Shown piece after piece: positions 1 to 12,629 of a stretch of 64,000 nt of DNA. Source of the DNA: Pleurotus djamor (lineage: Eukaryota; Basidiomycota; Agaricomycetes; Agaricales; Pleurotaceae); contig JAPEVF010000082.1 of NCBI GenBank assembly GCA_029747585.1, positions 53,985-117,984 of the forward strand, read 5' to 3'. Under the pieces are notes generated by a model. The model saw only the letters and a program-made list of their open reading frames with translations, had not been told where the DNA came from and did no database searches. The position numbers and the translations under genes are program-made. Position 1 is the first letter of the stretch. Each line of letters opens with the position of its first letter.

Positions 1-1890
1 TTATGGTTGAGCAATTCCAGACAGAGCTCTTACCTGTGGCCGCCCAGCTGACTGCTCGTTTGGTAAGCCTCAGACGGTTCTAACCATCTTGCTTCCTCTG
101 ACGTTGGGCTGTCCTGTAGTGCGAGTCATACCTCCGACTCTGCACGGAAATTACCTCCCGGGATGACGCCGGTATTGCCAACCTCGATCTGGACGCTCTG
201 CCCGATGTCGACGAAGACAAGACCTTTGCCGCCATGGGTGTTTCCAAGACCATTCGTTCTGTATGTGTTAGTTATCGGAGGTGTTGAAGCCATGCATACT
301 CACGTTCTTCAGGTTATTGGTTCGATCGACAGCTCGCCAGAAATCCTATCTCAAGTACAAGAAGTGGTCATTCCCGTCATCCTCTACACACTTCAGAACA
401 AACTCCTTGGTACAGCGCATGCTGCCAGTCTATGACTTTAACTGATATGCCTTGGCTAGACCTGTTTGACTATACATTTGACCTGGTCGATAGTCTCACA
501 TTCAAAATGCGATCCATCTCGCCCAGTATGTGGCCCGTCTTCGAAGAGACATACAAACTTTTCAAAGGCGAAGCCATCGACTTCTTGGACGGTGCGTGAC
601 CGATACCCGCTCTTACTCTGAGTCAATGCCTGACACATTGTGCAGAGATGCTCCCGTCGCTCGACAACTTTGTCTCCTTCGGAACGGATGTCTTCAAAGC
701 GCGTCAAGACTACCGTCACATGGTCTTGGATATCTACACTACCGCCATGAGTGCTCCTCAATTGGGAGAGAATGACCGAGTTAACGGCTCTAAGCTTGCG
801 GAATCCATCTTGCTCAATCTGAGAGGCGTTGTCGACGACGTATGTGCCTTCTGCGTCTAGCTTCACAACTTCTGGTTCAATTGTGGTTGATTTAGGCATT
901 GTCGGTAATTATCGCGACGGCTCTTAAGAACCTCGATACTTGCGAAACTTCAGCACTCCGTCTCGCTAACCTCGAAGTTTTGATTAATGCCGTCTTGTAT
1001 AACCCACAGGCCGCTCTTCATTTTATGGAGAGTAACGCACCGGGCCAGGCCCGTGTTTTCTTCGACAGATGGTTCGAGTCCATCCAGAACGCAGATGCCC
1101 GTCTTCCACGAGTGCATGACAAGAAGCTCAGCATCCTTGCCCTTTGTGCGCTGATGGAGATGGACGAAGCAGCCATTCCCGCAACGTTGAAAGAAGGCTG
1201 GCCTCACATCGTTGGCGGCGCATTGAAGATCTTCAAGGGCCTACCAACGGCCATAGCCAGTTCGTGCTATTGATTGAGCCTACAGGCTAGTTGCTCACCC
1301 CCTATCAGATCGCAAGACTTTGGAAGACGACTACAACAACGAATCAGACGATGAGACTTTCGATGATGGCCTGTTGAACATGAATGATAATGATGGTTGG
1401 TTATCTCTTCGAACGTAAACAGTTCGTCGTTAACCTACTCTCACGCAGACGATGTCTGGGATGAAGACTCTGCTTATCTGGAAATGCTAGCCCAAGAGGT
1501 TTGTGTTGCGCTTTGTTTCTCGTATGCAACATCCGTAACCCATTGACTGTAGAGTGCGCGATTGCGCGAGAAAGGGGACCGAAGAGATACGGTTGCTGAG
1601 GAAGACGACGAAGAAGAGTCTTCTGATTCTGACATCGAAGAGGAGCTCGGCTTCATAACACCCCTCGACAATGTGGATCCATATGCATCGTTTAAGCATG
1701 CTTTGACTAGTGCGTCCTTCCTCTCACCCAGTATGATTGTTCTTGATCACCTCATGCTCACTTAGCCTTCCAAATGAAAAATCCATCTGGCTATCAGGCA
1801 GCTACCACAATCTTGGATGTCGAACATCAAACTCTTCTCATGGAAGTTATGCAAAAAGCAGATGCCCCACCATCAAACCCTCCCGCGTAA
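1..1890 (+). CDS. Importin-7/8 family karyopherin (Nmd5/Sxm1), 3' part
   Basis: This is the C-terminal portion of a beta-karyopherin that carries cargo through nuclear pores; the 5' part lies outside the window. The first exon reads MVEQFQTELLPVAAQLTARL and the next begins CESYLRLCTEI, a junction typical of the Nmd5/Sxm1/importin-7 group. Later exons encode helical HEAT-type repeats (DLFDYTFDLVDSLTF, FFDRWFESIQNADARLP) and an acidic stretch near the end (DDYNNESDDETFDD, EEDDEEESSDSDIEEE), which in this family is a cargo and Ran-GTP related loop. About ten short GT-AG introns are visible. The reading frame ends with TAA at 1888-1890 after PPSNPPA. The fold family is secure; the choice between Nmd5 and Sxm1 is not, because one basidiomycete gene usually represents both. 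Confidence 0.88.
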
Positions 1891-2786
1891 CGAGGAAGAA
1901 CTTCTCTCCCATAACTATGTAACGTGCTTCTGTATTTCACACCGCGTATTCTGTTTTGCAACAAGGTTGTAATCGCCGGAGACTCATCAATTTTTCCTAG
2001 TTTTATCGTTCCTGAATGCCTGATATGTGATCTCTGTGCTATGTCTGTAGTATAATCAATTCAAAAGTGCCGTAAAAACTGTCGGTATCCGGGTACCTCT
2101 AGGTCTTATGCAACTTATAACCCCAGGCGGGTAGCCTCCGCTTCCTACTTACTAACCGATTCACGCTTTCTGCCAAGCAAGGAGTCAATCATGGCGCTGG
2201 GAAGTAAATGATCAAGAATGGTTGGAGGACGTGGTGACAGGTGTGGTTACTTTTGGTGGCTTGATAGGAGTCACCGCTACGATCACGCATTTATATCGAC
2301 GTCCGTAACCGCATCCTCACCATTTCGAATCGTTTGATGATCGTGGCGGGTGTTGGCGGTACGACCCAAACATTATTTATCAGTTAACAACGCGATCGCC
2401 ATGCTCCATCTGTGCCATAACCATCCTCGATGCTCCCCCGAGCGGGACGTACCCATGGTCTTAGTGACCGTTGGACACAAACAGCCGACGATCAGAATTT
2501 CGCAGATGATCAAAAGGGAATGGGTTTAAGCAGCCACCGTTTAGCAAGTTGTTATTATTACACCATGTGGGGCCATTCAATACAGGGAGACTATTATCAG
2601 AGCAAAAATAGCAAAAACCCCAAGTGGAATGGATGCAAGATGGCGCGCAGTGCCAGCGATGGTATGTATACAAAAGGGAAAAGCGAGCCGACTCATTGTG
2701 ATGTAGATGAGCCACAGAGTAGTGGAATCTGTTTCGATTCTTTTTTCTGGCTTGGGGAGGGACGTAATGGCTCCATGCCTCGAGTC
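1891..2786. other. Intergenic, 3' ends of importin and Arp6 genes
   Basis: The two flanking genes converge here. Open frames exist (for example 2430-2804 on the plus strand) but they show no family resemblance or splice-supported extension. I see nothing further. Confidence 0.5.
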
Positions 2787-4723
2787 TCAGCGCCGGCGAG
2801 CTGAGGTTGTACTCGTACTCGTATTTGGTATAAGCTTCGACCGTGTGCGACTAAGCCGTTTCGATTGCTGTGGTGTGCGTTCCTCCTCGCCTCGCGGTTG
2901 ACCAGGCTGTGGCGTCGAGATCTCCAACCCACCTGCTTGCCAGTCACTCACGGCAAATTTTCGAATCGAAGCATTGCTCCCACTCTCAGCATACTCCTCT
3001 TTCGTCACGGCTACGGACCGAAAAAGAGCTCCGTCATCCTTATTGGAAAAGGCATACGCAGAACGGTACGCCTCTGTGATAGGGCTGTATGGGTTGTAGT
3101 GATGACCCAGTGAAGGGAAGACGGAGAGGAATTGTTGATCAGTTAAGAAACAGGGTGGATAAAAAGGGAAAAAGGGACTTACTCCAAGCAGTCATGGATG
3201 AAAACGTCATGTTCCACGGGAGCCAAAGAACGGAGTTCGTCCACTCTTGAATGGGATGTATACAAGATCAACGGACACGTTGAAACCCTAAGAGAGATAT
3301 GCACCTACAGCCTACGGCGAAATCCAGGGAATCTGGTAGTACCCCCGATCAAGATAATGTTAGACCAAAACATGCCTTGGAGGTCTGGAGGCAGCAGAGA
3401 AACGGAGGCAGCAACAGTGTCAGCTAAGCCAGACTGCTCTAAGCCTAGCAATCCAAGTCATAAAGGCAGAGGTGTCAGTCATCGGCCACTGATAGAGCAT
3501 GAGAAAATCTAGACGAAATAGATTTACCAATGTCGTCAGGCCGGAAGATAATTTCAGGGACTGTGAATCGTTCATTATTCATGACAAGTATCTGATCATT
3601 GTCCGCAAGGACTTCCCCCGTGTGTCGAAGTCTTCCCTTGCGATCCTTGGTCAAATCGGGTAGAACGTACTCCCTGACAATTGAGTTCGATGCGTTCACA
3701 CTGTTATCAGAGCCGCCCGGTTCATCAGCTGGTCTGAAGGGAAAGATCTATCGGCGCGTACCGGCAGGCCTCAAGGTCTTGCTTGAAATCGACTGAGACG
3801 TAACAACATGATTCTTTGACGTCAGTCATGATATATGTTTCGTCCATCATGTTCCACTGCCGGAAGGAAACCAGCTCCTTTAGGTGGTTAGTGAGAAGCT
3901 TTCCGCCTACATCTAGCCTGGGAGAAGAGGGTGGTTTGTATAGACACCGCTGGAAGGGGGATAGGGAAGAGTGGCGGACCTTTTCACTGCCGACCAGATA
4001 ACCTTTCCTTGGAGAATGGGCACGACGTGCGTGAAGCTGAACCCGGAGTCGATAATCAAGACACATTCCGGGGCTGAGACACCTGAATTGGAGAAGAGGA
4101 TTCCGTGTGGAATTAAAGACGCCGCTAGAAGGAGAGCATGAGAAACCGGATGGAGTGACCGGAGTATAGCCCACGAGCGCAGCGAAAGTACGACTGGAAG
4201 TCGTACTCCTCGAACATGAACTGGTCGTATATTTCTTGGATGCTCGGAAAATTAAAATAGGGTTCGGTGATTAGAAGAGAGGCTTCCGTGGTATCGACCT
4301 GAAGAGCCCATTCTTTGACCGTTTCGAGGAGCCAAATTGCTGACGTACCCCAAACACTTGATTGGAAAAGAGGCCATCCCAGATAGCTTTCTGGGCGTCC
4401 CAATCTACGAGGAGGCCCTGGAAAGTTTATTACTGTTGCTGCGCATAGCTTCTGCGTGCACAAACCTTTTCAAAAGGCAAGCGGTAGTGTAAAGACGCGT
4501 GATCTCGACAAGAATCGAATTCGTGGCCGACATAAGTCATTTTGTCACCCTTTGAACGGATGACTGCATTTTGTATTATTCTAGAGAATAACAAGTCAAT
4601 ATTTGCTATTGGCGAGAGGTGCAATGAAGAGCCTTTCTTTGGGTGCTCATAGCTCTGGTTCGCTATGCCAGCCTTGATTGTGGAGGCCCCGTTATCAAGG
4701 ACGATGATGGAGGAGCCAGACAT
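2787..4723 (-). CDS. ARP6: Actin-related protein 6 (SWR1 complex subunit)
   Basis: Arp6 is a nuclear actin-fold subunit of the SWR1 remodeller that exchanges H2A for H2A.Z. The start at 4723 gives [19 protein letters not shown], the actin-type N-terminal nucleotide loop. Further exons contain [20 protein letters not shown] and [12 protein letters not shown], the Arp6 signature region, and the last exon starts [18 protein letters not shown], which matches the family's C-terminal VTREEYxExGSNxxRRKF. The frame then continues about 55 residues with a basic, Ser/Thr-rich tail ending in TSARRR, longer than usual, so the 3' end may be overextended. Several introns interrupt the gene. It is divergent from the TANGO2-family gene, with about 290 bp between start codons that must hold both promoters. 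Confidence 0.88.
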
Positions 4724-5014
4724 GGAGGATGCTGTGACCAAAAGAGGAACAAGACTCTTTTGGCTTAGGCGCCCATAAAGGGAGTTGCTTCTGACTGCGA
4801 ACCTGCGAACCTGCGCCTGAGCGAACTGCTGGATTCCTTCCCGCTTCTGCCCAGCCCTTGTGCGCATGATCTTTCTCGCTTTGAGCCTTTTACTCACACA
4901 CGCTCAGCTGGTCTTGAATCTTCCTTGTATTTCGGGAACTCCACCAACTGATCTTTCCCTCGTTCCCACTGCCCAGCCCTCCTTCTCCTCCTGGTTTCTT
5001 CCCTGTCTGGCAGA

Positions 5015-6255
5015 ATGTGTATCGTTTTCTGGGCCATGGATCATCCCAAGTATGCCCTGTGCGTGCTGCAAAATATGAAGCTTTATCGTGCCCTCTGAGT
5101 ACAAAAATTAGTATCTTGGCTACCAATCGTGATGAATTCCTGGATAGACCCACCGAGGACGCCCATTTTCACTCATTCGGGAATGTACTCGGTCCAGATA
5201 CACCATCCCATCTAGTTCTATCAGGCCGAGATGAACTCGCTGGGGGTACTTGGTTTGGTCTAAATCGGACCGGACGAGTGGCATTACTGTGAGTATTCGG
5301 ATCCTTGCGCGCGACCGTAAAAGGCACGGCATTGCAACTGAAATACTAAAACAAAAGATCTTTGTTACTGATAGGACAAACATAACCGAACCTCCAGCCA
5401 CGCAAAAGCTCTACTCAAGAGGCCATCTGGTATCTACTTTTCTGCTATCAGATTCAACTCACCCGCTCGAAGACGAAGTTGACAAAATAATTCCGCGAGA
5501 TGTCCAATTTGCCGGCTTCAACTTGCTTCTTCTTGCCCCTAGCTTGACTCGCGCAGATGAGAACGAGGGTGGCGCACCTACATCCTACTCTTACGATGCG
5601 ACCCTCGTTACAAATCATGGCACCGGTGGTCCGATTGTTTCTCGATCTGTCACTCCGCAAGAGCGTACCTGCGCTGGCTTTTCCAATGGTGTTGATGGGC
5701 GAGATGGCCAAGAATGGCCTAAAGTGCAACATGGAATCCGATCCTTTGAGAGCATCCTCAAAGCGCTGCCATCAGTCGAGTGCGACGAATCTGAACTTAC
5801 GGACCGTCTATTCCAGATGCTTGCGTGGGTATCCTTTCTTCTTTTTAGTCCCCCAACATACCCCCTCCCTTCCTCTCACTCCATCAGTCCCCATTCATCG
5901 TTGTTGTTCGAGTTTTCTGACATGTATAATTGTTCCGAGAAGTTGGAGAACATCTAAACCTATCGAACATCGGTCGCAGCTACGAGAGACAATCGAAGTT
6001 GCCCCCATATCGATAACCCTAGACACGGCATCAGGTCAACAACGTCCGTCATATTACGGCACACGGTTGTCGACAGTGTTGTTGGTAGGGAGGGATGGCC
6101 AAGTATTGTTCATCGAACGCGATATGTGGAAGCTAGACCAAGGCAAAGTGACGAGATCGGAACCCCCTTCCCAGCGTGTCTTTCGCTTCCAACTACAAAA
6201 GGAAGCAACATGTGGGGACACGTGTAGTACCCCGATTAACTCTTCAACAGCATAA
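5015..6255 (+). CDS. TANGO2/NRDE family protein
   Basis: The start ATG at 5015 gives MCIVFWAMDHPKYAL. After an intron of about 48 bp with a GTGCGT donor, the frame continues ILATNRDEFLDRPT. Together these are the defining N-terminal NRDE signature of the TANGO2 (transport and Golgi organisation 2) family, with the conserved Cys2. GGTWFGLNRTGRVALL and NITEPP follow, also family-typical. A second intron removes the end of exon 1, and a third near 5826-5945 joins FQMLAW to a C-terminal exon with YYGTRLSTVLLVGRDGQVLFIER. In animals the protein is linked to Golgi/ER organisation and mitochondrial lipid and heme handling; the biochemical activity is unsettled. It converges with the Zn2Cys6 gene, with about 180 bp between stop codons. 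Confidence 0.87.
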
Positions 6256-6432
6256 TGTAATTCAAACTATTGGTACAATGTATTACTTATTGTACACGAA
6301 GGTATACCGACGGAAGGGGCGTTCAAATCGCTATAGTGTGTAGAGAACTCGGAAGCATGGCAAGAATGATGATCGATACAAAAAGCGTGGCGAAGGCAAA
6401 GCAAAGCAAGAAAAGAAGCGAACCACTTAATT

Positions 6433-8305
6433 TTAAGTAATAACGTGGCTGTATACATGATTATGGTGTTCGCCTGAGGTTAGAGGGAAGTAAGGGTTGT
6501 ACCCTGCTGAGGCTAGTGTATTCCACTCTTGAGGAGAAACGCCACCAGAGCCTGCTGAACCGGTCGCGTGGAAGGAGGCATGGCCGCTAGACGCTGAAAG
6601 GGGCGTCATAATCTCGCTATCCGTCGGAGTGCTCGAAAGGTTATCATAGGATGGACCTGCGGCGTCGGTTGGATCGTTACCGCTAATTCTCATAGGAAGG
6701 GACATCAGTCTAAAGCGAAGAAAGGAAGGAGAAGAACCACCGAGGCGTGGTGAAACTCACTGTAATTGATTATGTAGTTCCAAGATGCGTCGATATAGAA
6801 GGCACCGAGAATCAGGTGGATGATTATTATATTGGCGCACTGCGGAGAGCGTGCTCTGTACTTGCTGAGACAGTAAGATGTAGGTGTTGGTTGTCGCAGG
6901 ATTCGTCCGACAGGGACACATGGGGTCGTTCGAGGAAGTATACCCGGTTTGAGGTTGGGTGTACGTCCGGTTATCTACCATTTGGTAATTCTGACTACCA
7001 TTGATGGTGGCATGTCCATTGCGTGTGTCAGAGTAGGGAGATTCGCCGCCTGAGTTGGGGTGCCCCACGTAGGACATGGGAGGAGCTGAAGTGGAAGGAT
7101 GGAATGGCATGGGTGGGCTGTTTGAAGAGGCATGATGATGGAGAGGATGTCGTTGGTCACCCTCAAAGGAGGAGGTCGACGGGGAACGTGGTTCGCCATG
7201 GAACGCGGAGTATCGAACACCAGATGGTCCAGGGGAGGGAGTGAAGCGATAGAGCTGCGCATGCATACTTTCGGCATTGGCCTCAGTCTTAATGGGGGTG
7301 AGCAAGGAAGACATAACACCCCCAACACCGCCGGCACCATTTCGCATGCTCTGTACACCATGATTGTTCTGATTACCACCTCCAGGTGGTGGAGGCGGTT
7401 GCTTGGAATTTCCCTGTGCATGAGATTTCGATGCACGAGAATGCCACTTCTCACTGGGGTCTCCATTCCCAAAGTTGCTGTCTGCCCATCTGGGATGGGG
7501 CTTTCCTATCAAGGTCCAAATCAAAAGGTCAGGAAATTGCCCGCACAAAAAAGAAGGGGTTAAAAGGAAACGGGAGTAACCGAAGGAGTGGTGCAAGAGG
7601 AGAGGAATTCAAAGAGGGAGAAGAAAAACCACGCACCCCTCAGTTCTCGGACCAGACTCTCCAGCTCGGCTATGCGGTTGCGAAGGCGCGTGTTTTCGTC
7701 GATTGACGGATCATCTCTGTGATAGTAGGCAGAGGAGGTGACGGACGACGGACAAGGGGAAAAGAGATAAAGAGAAAAAACCCACAGTTAGTCAAAGCCT
7801 GGGAAGGATGAGATCGAAAGTGTGTGCGCTCTCTCACCTTAATGCGGGGTCGTCAATCTCATATACGCAAAGGCCGGTCTGACGAGGAGAACGCCGGGCA
7901 CTCGTGAATCGAGGAAAGAACGTTATATGAAATGGATTTGAGATACCAGGCCTAGTTGGATACACCGCTGACAAGGGCGCTTTCTATCACACTATGAACA
8001 TGTTACGCGTCAGCAACCCCGTTCGGCGGAATATCATGGAATGGAAAATTCCATAGAGAAGGATGGAACGTACTTTGCGCTTGGATGTGTGACAGTTGAG
8101 ACAGCTTTGTGTTGTTCTGTTCCGTCGGCGCTTGCTACAACAACAGCAAGGGGAAGATGAGCTTTCTGGCGCGAATATTTTCGGATGATTTTGGAGGTAA
8201 TTGTTGGAAGGCCGCTACTCCGCGACGGAGAGGGGGGATAGATGGGCGATGAGGAGGAAAGGCAACTAACCGGTGGTCGCTATCGAGAGTGAACTCTAAA
8301 TCCAT
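6433..8305 (-). CDS. Zn2Cys6 binuclear-cluster transcription factor
   Basis: A fungal Gal4-type DNA-binding protein. The zinc cluster is assembled from three exons: RKRRRNRTTQSCLNCHTSKRK near 8085-8145, CDRKRPCQRCIQLGL near 7975-8020 and TGLCVYEIDDPALR near 7850-7890. This gives six cysteines in the order CX2C-X6-C-X5-CX2C-X8-C. A short leucine/charged helix follows (RLRNRIAELESLVREL, near 7650-7720), probably for dimerisation. The rest is a long Pro/Ser/His-rich region (PPPPPGGGNQNNHG) with CPCRTNPATTNTYILLSQQ near its end, and the C-terminus is YSHVIT. The start used is ATG 8305 (MDLEFTLDSDHR); in-frame upstream ATGs at 8353 and 8350 would add about 15 residues. The first intron lies between DSDH and the basic stretch. 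The target genes cannot be read from the sequence. Confidence 0.88.
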
Positions 8306-8353
8306 GATCTCGCCTTTAAGCTGGAGACTTTGTTGGTAGGAGTCTGTCATCAT

Positions 8354-10324
8354 GTCGAGCCGTGGTGAGAGGGAAATAGTCAACTTGGAAAGCATCCTTA
8401 TGAACCAAAGTGCGGCGCCATTAAGTAGCGCATCGAAAGATCCCAATGGATCTGGCCGATCACAGTTGAGTTTGGTTGTAACAGATTTATACGTGTGTGT
8501 ATAAACAAAGGATTACAATCGGAATCGAATCGAAACGGGCCAGGTACTCCAATAGGTTCAGAAGGGGGTATGGAGAGGGGACTCGCCAGCGCGGGACGGA
8601 CCTGAAAGCCTGAAATCGGCTTATGCATGGATGATGGGAGAAGGGAGAAGGAAATTGATCAGTGCTTGGAAGTTTCAGGGATGCAGCCTGGACAACTGGA
8701 TCTCGGATGAGTTTTACGCGAATGACGACTGATTATTTCGTTAACACGGGGGGAAGGGAGTCACTTACAAGTTACGGCCCAAACAAGCAAGCTGGGGACG
8801 GGGGTGTAGCACATGTGAAGGTACAAGTTGTGTGTGCGTGTGTGGTATTTTTGCATCTGGTCGCTCTGCAAAACAGGACCTCGAAGGTGTTTTCCGATTC
8901 GTCGATTGCCTTTCTTGCGGAGTACACATATAGGGAAAATGGGAAAATGCCTCCGCTTGTCTACAAAGACATGGAGGAGGAGCGAGCTGCTGCAGGGTCG
9001 GAGAAGCAAGCGAGAACCAGGGTCTGAGCTGGTCGAGAGAAATCAGAACGCCAGCACGTAGAATGCCGATTACATGTGTCGATCACGATGGAAGAGGCCG
9101 GGCTTTCCTCCGCGTACGTTCTTTGGTCGACCGTCTATTCAGAGCCCCCATCAACATGTCCGTCATGGGCACTCTGCGAGACGGAAGGCTAGACCCCAAG
9201 ATCTGGATCATGGACTTGCCAAATGCAAGCAATGGAAAATGGGTCTATTGCAGGAGGAGAGAAAGTAATTCATTCAGAATACTCGAATCAGTGGGATCAT
9301 CTCTTGAGCATGGGAAAAGAGCAAAGGATACCTTGGTTATGTACACCAATTAGTCCTATTCGGAACGCATCTGACTCGGGCCTCCCGTAAGACAGAAAGG
9401 TAATGCCAAATTTCCGACAAACTTCCCTCTCCTCTCCCACCTTGTCGCTCAGCGTGGCTCACCAAAGAGGGGGAGGGAGCAGTAACAATGATCTGATTAG
9501 AAGGTTAGTGTGTCCCGCTTCCCACTCTTGAAAAACGCTAACTGAATATTGCGTCATTAATGAGCCTCCTGCCCGTCCTTCTGACCAACGTCGAAGAGAG
9601 TTTGAACGTCGAGCGTCCAGACGACGTTGATGCTGTGGCGTACGGTTCTGGCGACCTGGTATGCTTTTGACAAGTTGCCAAACTGGTCAACGGTGGGAAG
9701 CGTACAGCCCTCCGAACATGCCGGGTTCAATTTCGTGTTTGCCAAGTTTCCGACTTGCTGGGCTGGGATCGCCTGATGAGGCTGAACTTGAATCTGCCGA
9801 TGGTTGGAAACACCATCAGTAAAAAGGGTGGGAAACAGTGGGCATGCCAGTGCTGTATATCGTATTGGTGACTGNTCCGANAGCGATGGCATGGCTGATT
9901 GTGGATCAAAGACGTTGGCAAACTTGAAAGGAACTTCCGAATTGTCGGCCTATGTATTATTCGGGGGAAGCAAGGATTGCTTTGGCAGACCGTGTGCCCG
10001 CACCAGAAAAACTGAGGACGACCGAACGGAAACACCCCTGAAATNGCCCCTGGANAANCTGAACCAAGTTCGTTCNGTCCGACGCGGTACCGCCGGGCAG
10101 TGCCGTCGCGCCTACANNNCNNNGCGCAGGACGACTCTCGATCACTCGAAACACCGACAAACACGACGTTCACCTGCAACAGTGCAGACAGGCGCCCGTC
10201 ACTCTTTCCTTTTCATCATCCATCTGGTGAGTATCTTGTCATTCGGCCACGACGCATGCTCAGTTTTCTCTCACATAGCTTTCCACACGGCGTCGCTTGT
10301 GTCACATCAGAAAAACCGGCCATC
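8354..10324. other. Intergenic region between divergent Zn2Cys6 and PS synthase genes
   Basis: About 2 kb with no gene I can support. It serves as the upstream region of both neighbours. A minus-strand frame at 9557-9892 (ends DVGQKDGQEAH) has a plausible composition but no recognisable family and no supporting upstream exon. Ns occur at 9876, 9881 and 10045-10123. Confidence 0.45.
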
Positions 10325-12629
10325 ATGAGCTCCGTCAAGGAGATCCACGAAACTTCTCCTCAAGAAGACTCTGATGCTGTTCTATCACCTGTCCCAGACC
10401 CAGAACCAATACCTGGAATCGACGGTGTGCCTGTTCGGTGTAAGTTCATCCTATAACGCTCCTGTCACCACCACCGCGCCACTTACACATACCTGCGATT
10501 GGCTACATAGGGTACGACGTAAGTCGCTCACAATCCCTCGCTCGGGTACCGTTTATGCGGTATTCAAAGATAACAACTGTCCATTTCAGGCAGACCGTAC
10601 AGAATCATATACCCGGATAACTCCTTTTCAAGAGCGTCACGATACAAGCGTCGAGTAAGCGCATAGTTTAAATTTCTTCCTCTTCCTGAAAGTTAAATGA
10701 ACGCCGTAACCCCAGATTCTTCTATAAGCCAATCACCCTCACCGCCCTTTCGATTGGTCTAGTCGTGCTCGCATATGTCGGCAAGTATTCCCAAGTTCCC
10801 AGCATCGCATTCCGTGGTGTTCTTATCCTATATACAGCCACTACCCAAGACCTTTTGGAAGAAGGTCGAGATAAACGCCGCATGTGCAATTTTTTCTCTC
10901 ATCCATCTTCTGTCATCACCCGCTAACGTAAGTTCTCAGTGGCGTGTATGCTGCCATAGCATCGTTCCTCGCCTTCTCTATGATCCAGTTCAGAGATGGT
11001 CCATTCATTCGGCCTCATCCTGCTTTCTGGCGCGTTGTACTGGGCATCAACCTGCTATATGAGCTTGCTCTAGTTTTCCTACTGTTCCAAGATCTTAGCT
11101 CCGCAAGGCTCATGATGACTTACATCGATCCCACTCTCGGCGTTCCATTGCCCGAAAAAAGCTATGCCGAAGACTGCACACTTACTCCTCAAACCATATG
11201 GGTATGCTGCCATATTGTCCATGTCTAGCCCTTCCATTTATCCGTTTATTTCCTAGAACGCGCTCGACATATTTTGCATCGCCCACGCTCTTGGTTCGCT
11301 TCTTGCCACTAATTTGTGCCCGTATGTACACTTATATCACGCTCCCCGAACTAGGTTGGTTCGGCAAAGCTATGATTCTGCGAGATTATTGGTTCTGCTG
11401 GGTCTGTGTCTCACGTTTTCTCTGCCGTGTCCACGGGTTAAACGGTCTCCGCAATATCCAGATCTTGAGCATCATGTTTGAATTGGCAGAGTATAGTTTA
11501 CAACACCAGTTGCCGAACTTTGCTGAGGTGTGGAATTACCCGCACCGATGTTGGTTAATCTCTGACCGTTTTTCTCGATCAAGTGCTGGTGGGACCATGT
11601 GAGTGATGCCCTTTTACCTGCTTCTTATGGCTAGACATTGAGACGCTGAAATCACGAACAACAGTGGATACTTGATGTCCTCGTTTGTAATTGGATCGGC
11701 ACATATCTTGGTATGTTTTTTTCTGAAACGTCTTCTTTTTTACCAAGATAATTGATGGTCCGATGTATGTCAGGCATGAAAACATGCCAATACCTCGAAG
11801 TGAAGGTACGCCTACACGAAACGCCCAAATTCTTTGCCTTTTTAGACCCTTACCTAAGTCTGAAAAATCCCTCAGCCCTACGAATGGCGTGGACTCCGTC
11901 AGCATCGTGGGTTGCGCTCCAAAGCCCGTCGGGTGCTCAGTCAATTTTCTCCTCATGACTTTACTGCATTCAAATGGGGTACGGCCACGGATTTCCTGCA
12001 TTATTTTACGGTGGTTCTCTTGCTGGCGGTCTTCCTCGCAGCAGAGTTAAATCCGTTTTATCTCAAGGTGTGTAAAATCTGCCGTCCGTCTCCGTTCGAC
12101 GGGGAGTGCATTCCTAAAGATTGATCATTCGTTCATTGTAGAGTCTCTTATGGATGGAACCCGACCACCCGATTATTATACTCCGATTGGCGTTCATCTT
12201 CCTTTGTGCTCTGCCCGCTGTGAGGGAACTCTTCCAGTACATCAATGCACCTAGGTATGGGCTCCTCTCTTCTATTTCAATTGCCTTATCACTGCGCAAC
12301 CGCTCATTAATCCTTACCTCCCTCGGACAAACAGAAAAGCCGTTCGAATGGGCCAGCACGTTTGGCTCTTATTGGCTACTGTCATCACGGAACTCCTTGT
12401 CATCGTGAAATGGAGCAAAGGTCAATTTACTGAACCGTTCCCGCCTGCGGTGAAATGGGGCTGGTCGTTTGGCGCTGCTTTATTGGTGCTGTATCCAATA
12501 GTCCAGGTAGGAGTCTAAGTTTACCGTCCATCACCATCAAGTCGACTTTTTTCAATTTAGTTCGGCATACCGAGCGTTCGAAGATATATACGAAAAAACC
12601 GACGAGGGGGTAAAGCAAAATCGTCTTGA
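10325..12629 (+). CDS. Phosphatidylserine synthase, base-exchange (PTDSS1/2) type
   Basis: A multi-pass ER membrane enzyme that makes phosphatidylserine by swapping the head group of an existing phospholipid for serine. The start at 10325 (MSSVKEIHETSP) opens a hydrophilic N-terminus. The family block RDGPFIRPHPAFWR lies near 11000-11035, followed by LLYELALVFLLFQD. The hallmark PNFAECWWDHWILDV spans an intron near 11515-11665, and TYLGMKTCQYLEVK follows. LNPFYLK with later helices forms the C-terminal membrane domain. The last exon ends in a basic tail (RRYIRKNRRGGKAKSS) with TGA at 12627-12629. At least ten introns are present. This belongs to the animal-like PTDSS family, not the CDP-diacylglycerol-dependent Cho1 enzyme known from yeasts. 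Serine exchange activity is inferred from family only. Confidence 0.88.

Noticed and set aside
1060..1085. GGTTCGAGTCC resembling a tRNA B-box
   Set aside because: It is inside an importin coding exon and there is no A-box or cloverleaf around it.
9557..9892. Minus-strand frame ending DVGQKDGQEAH
   Set aside because: Composition is protein-like, but I found no upstream exon, family match or start context; kept as unassigned.
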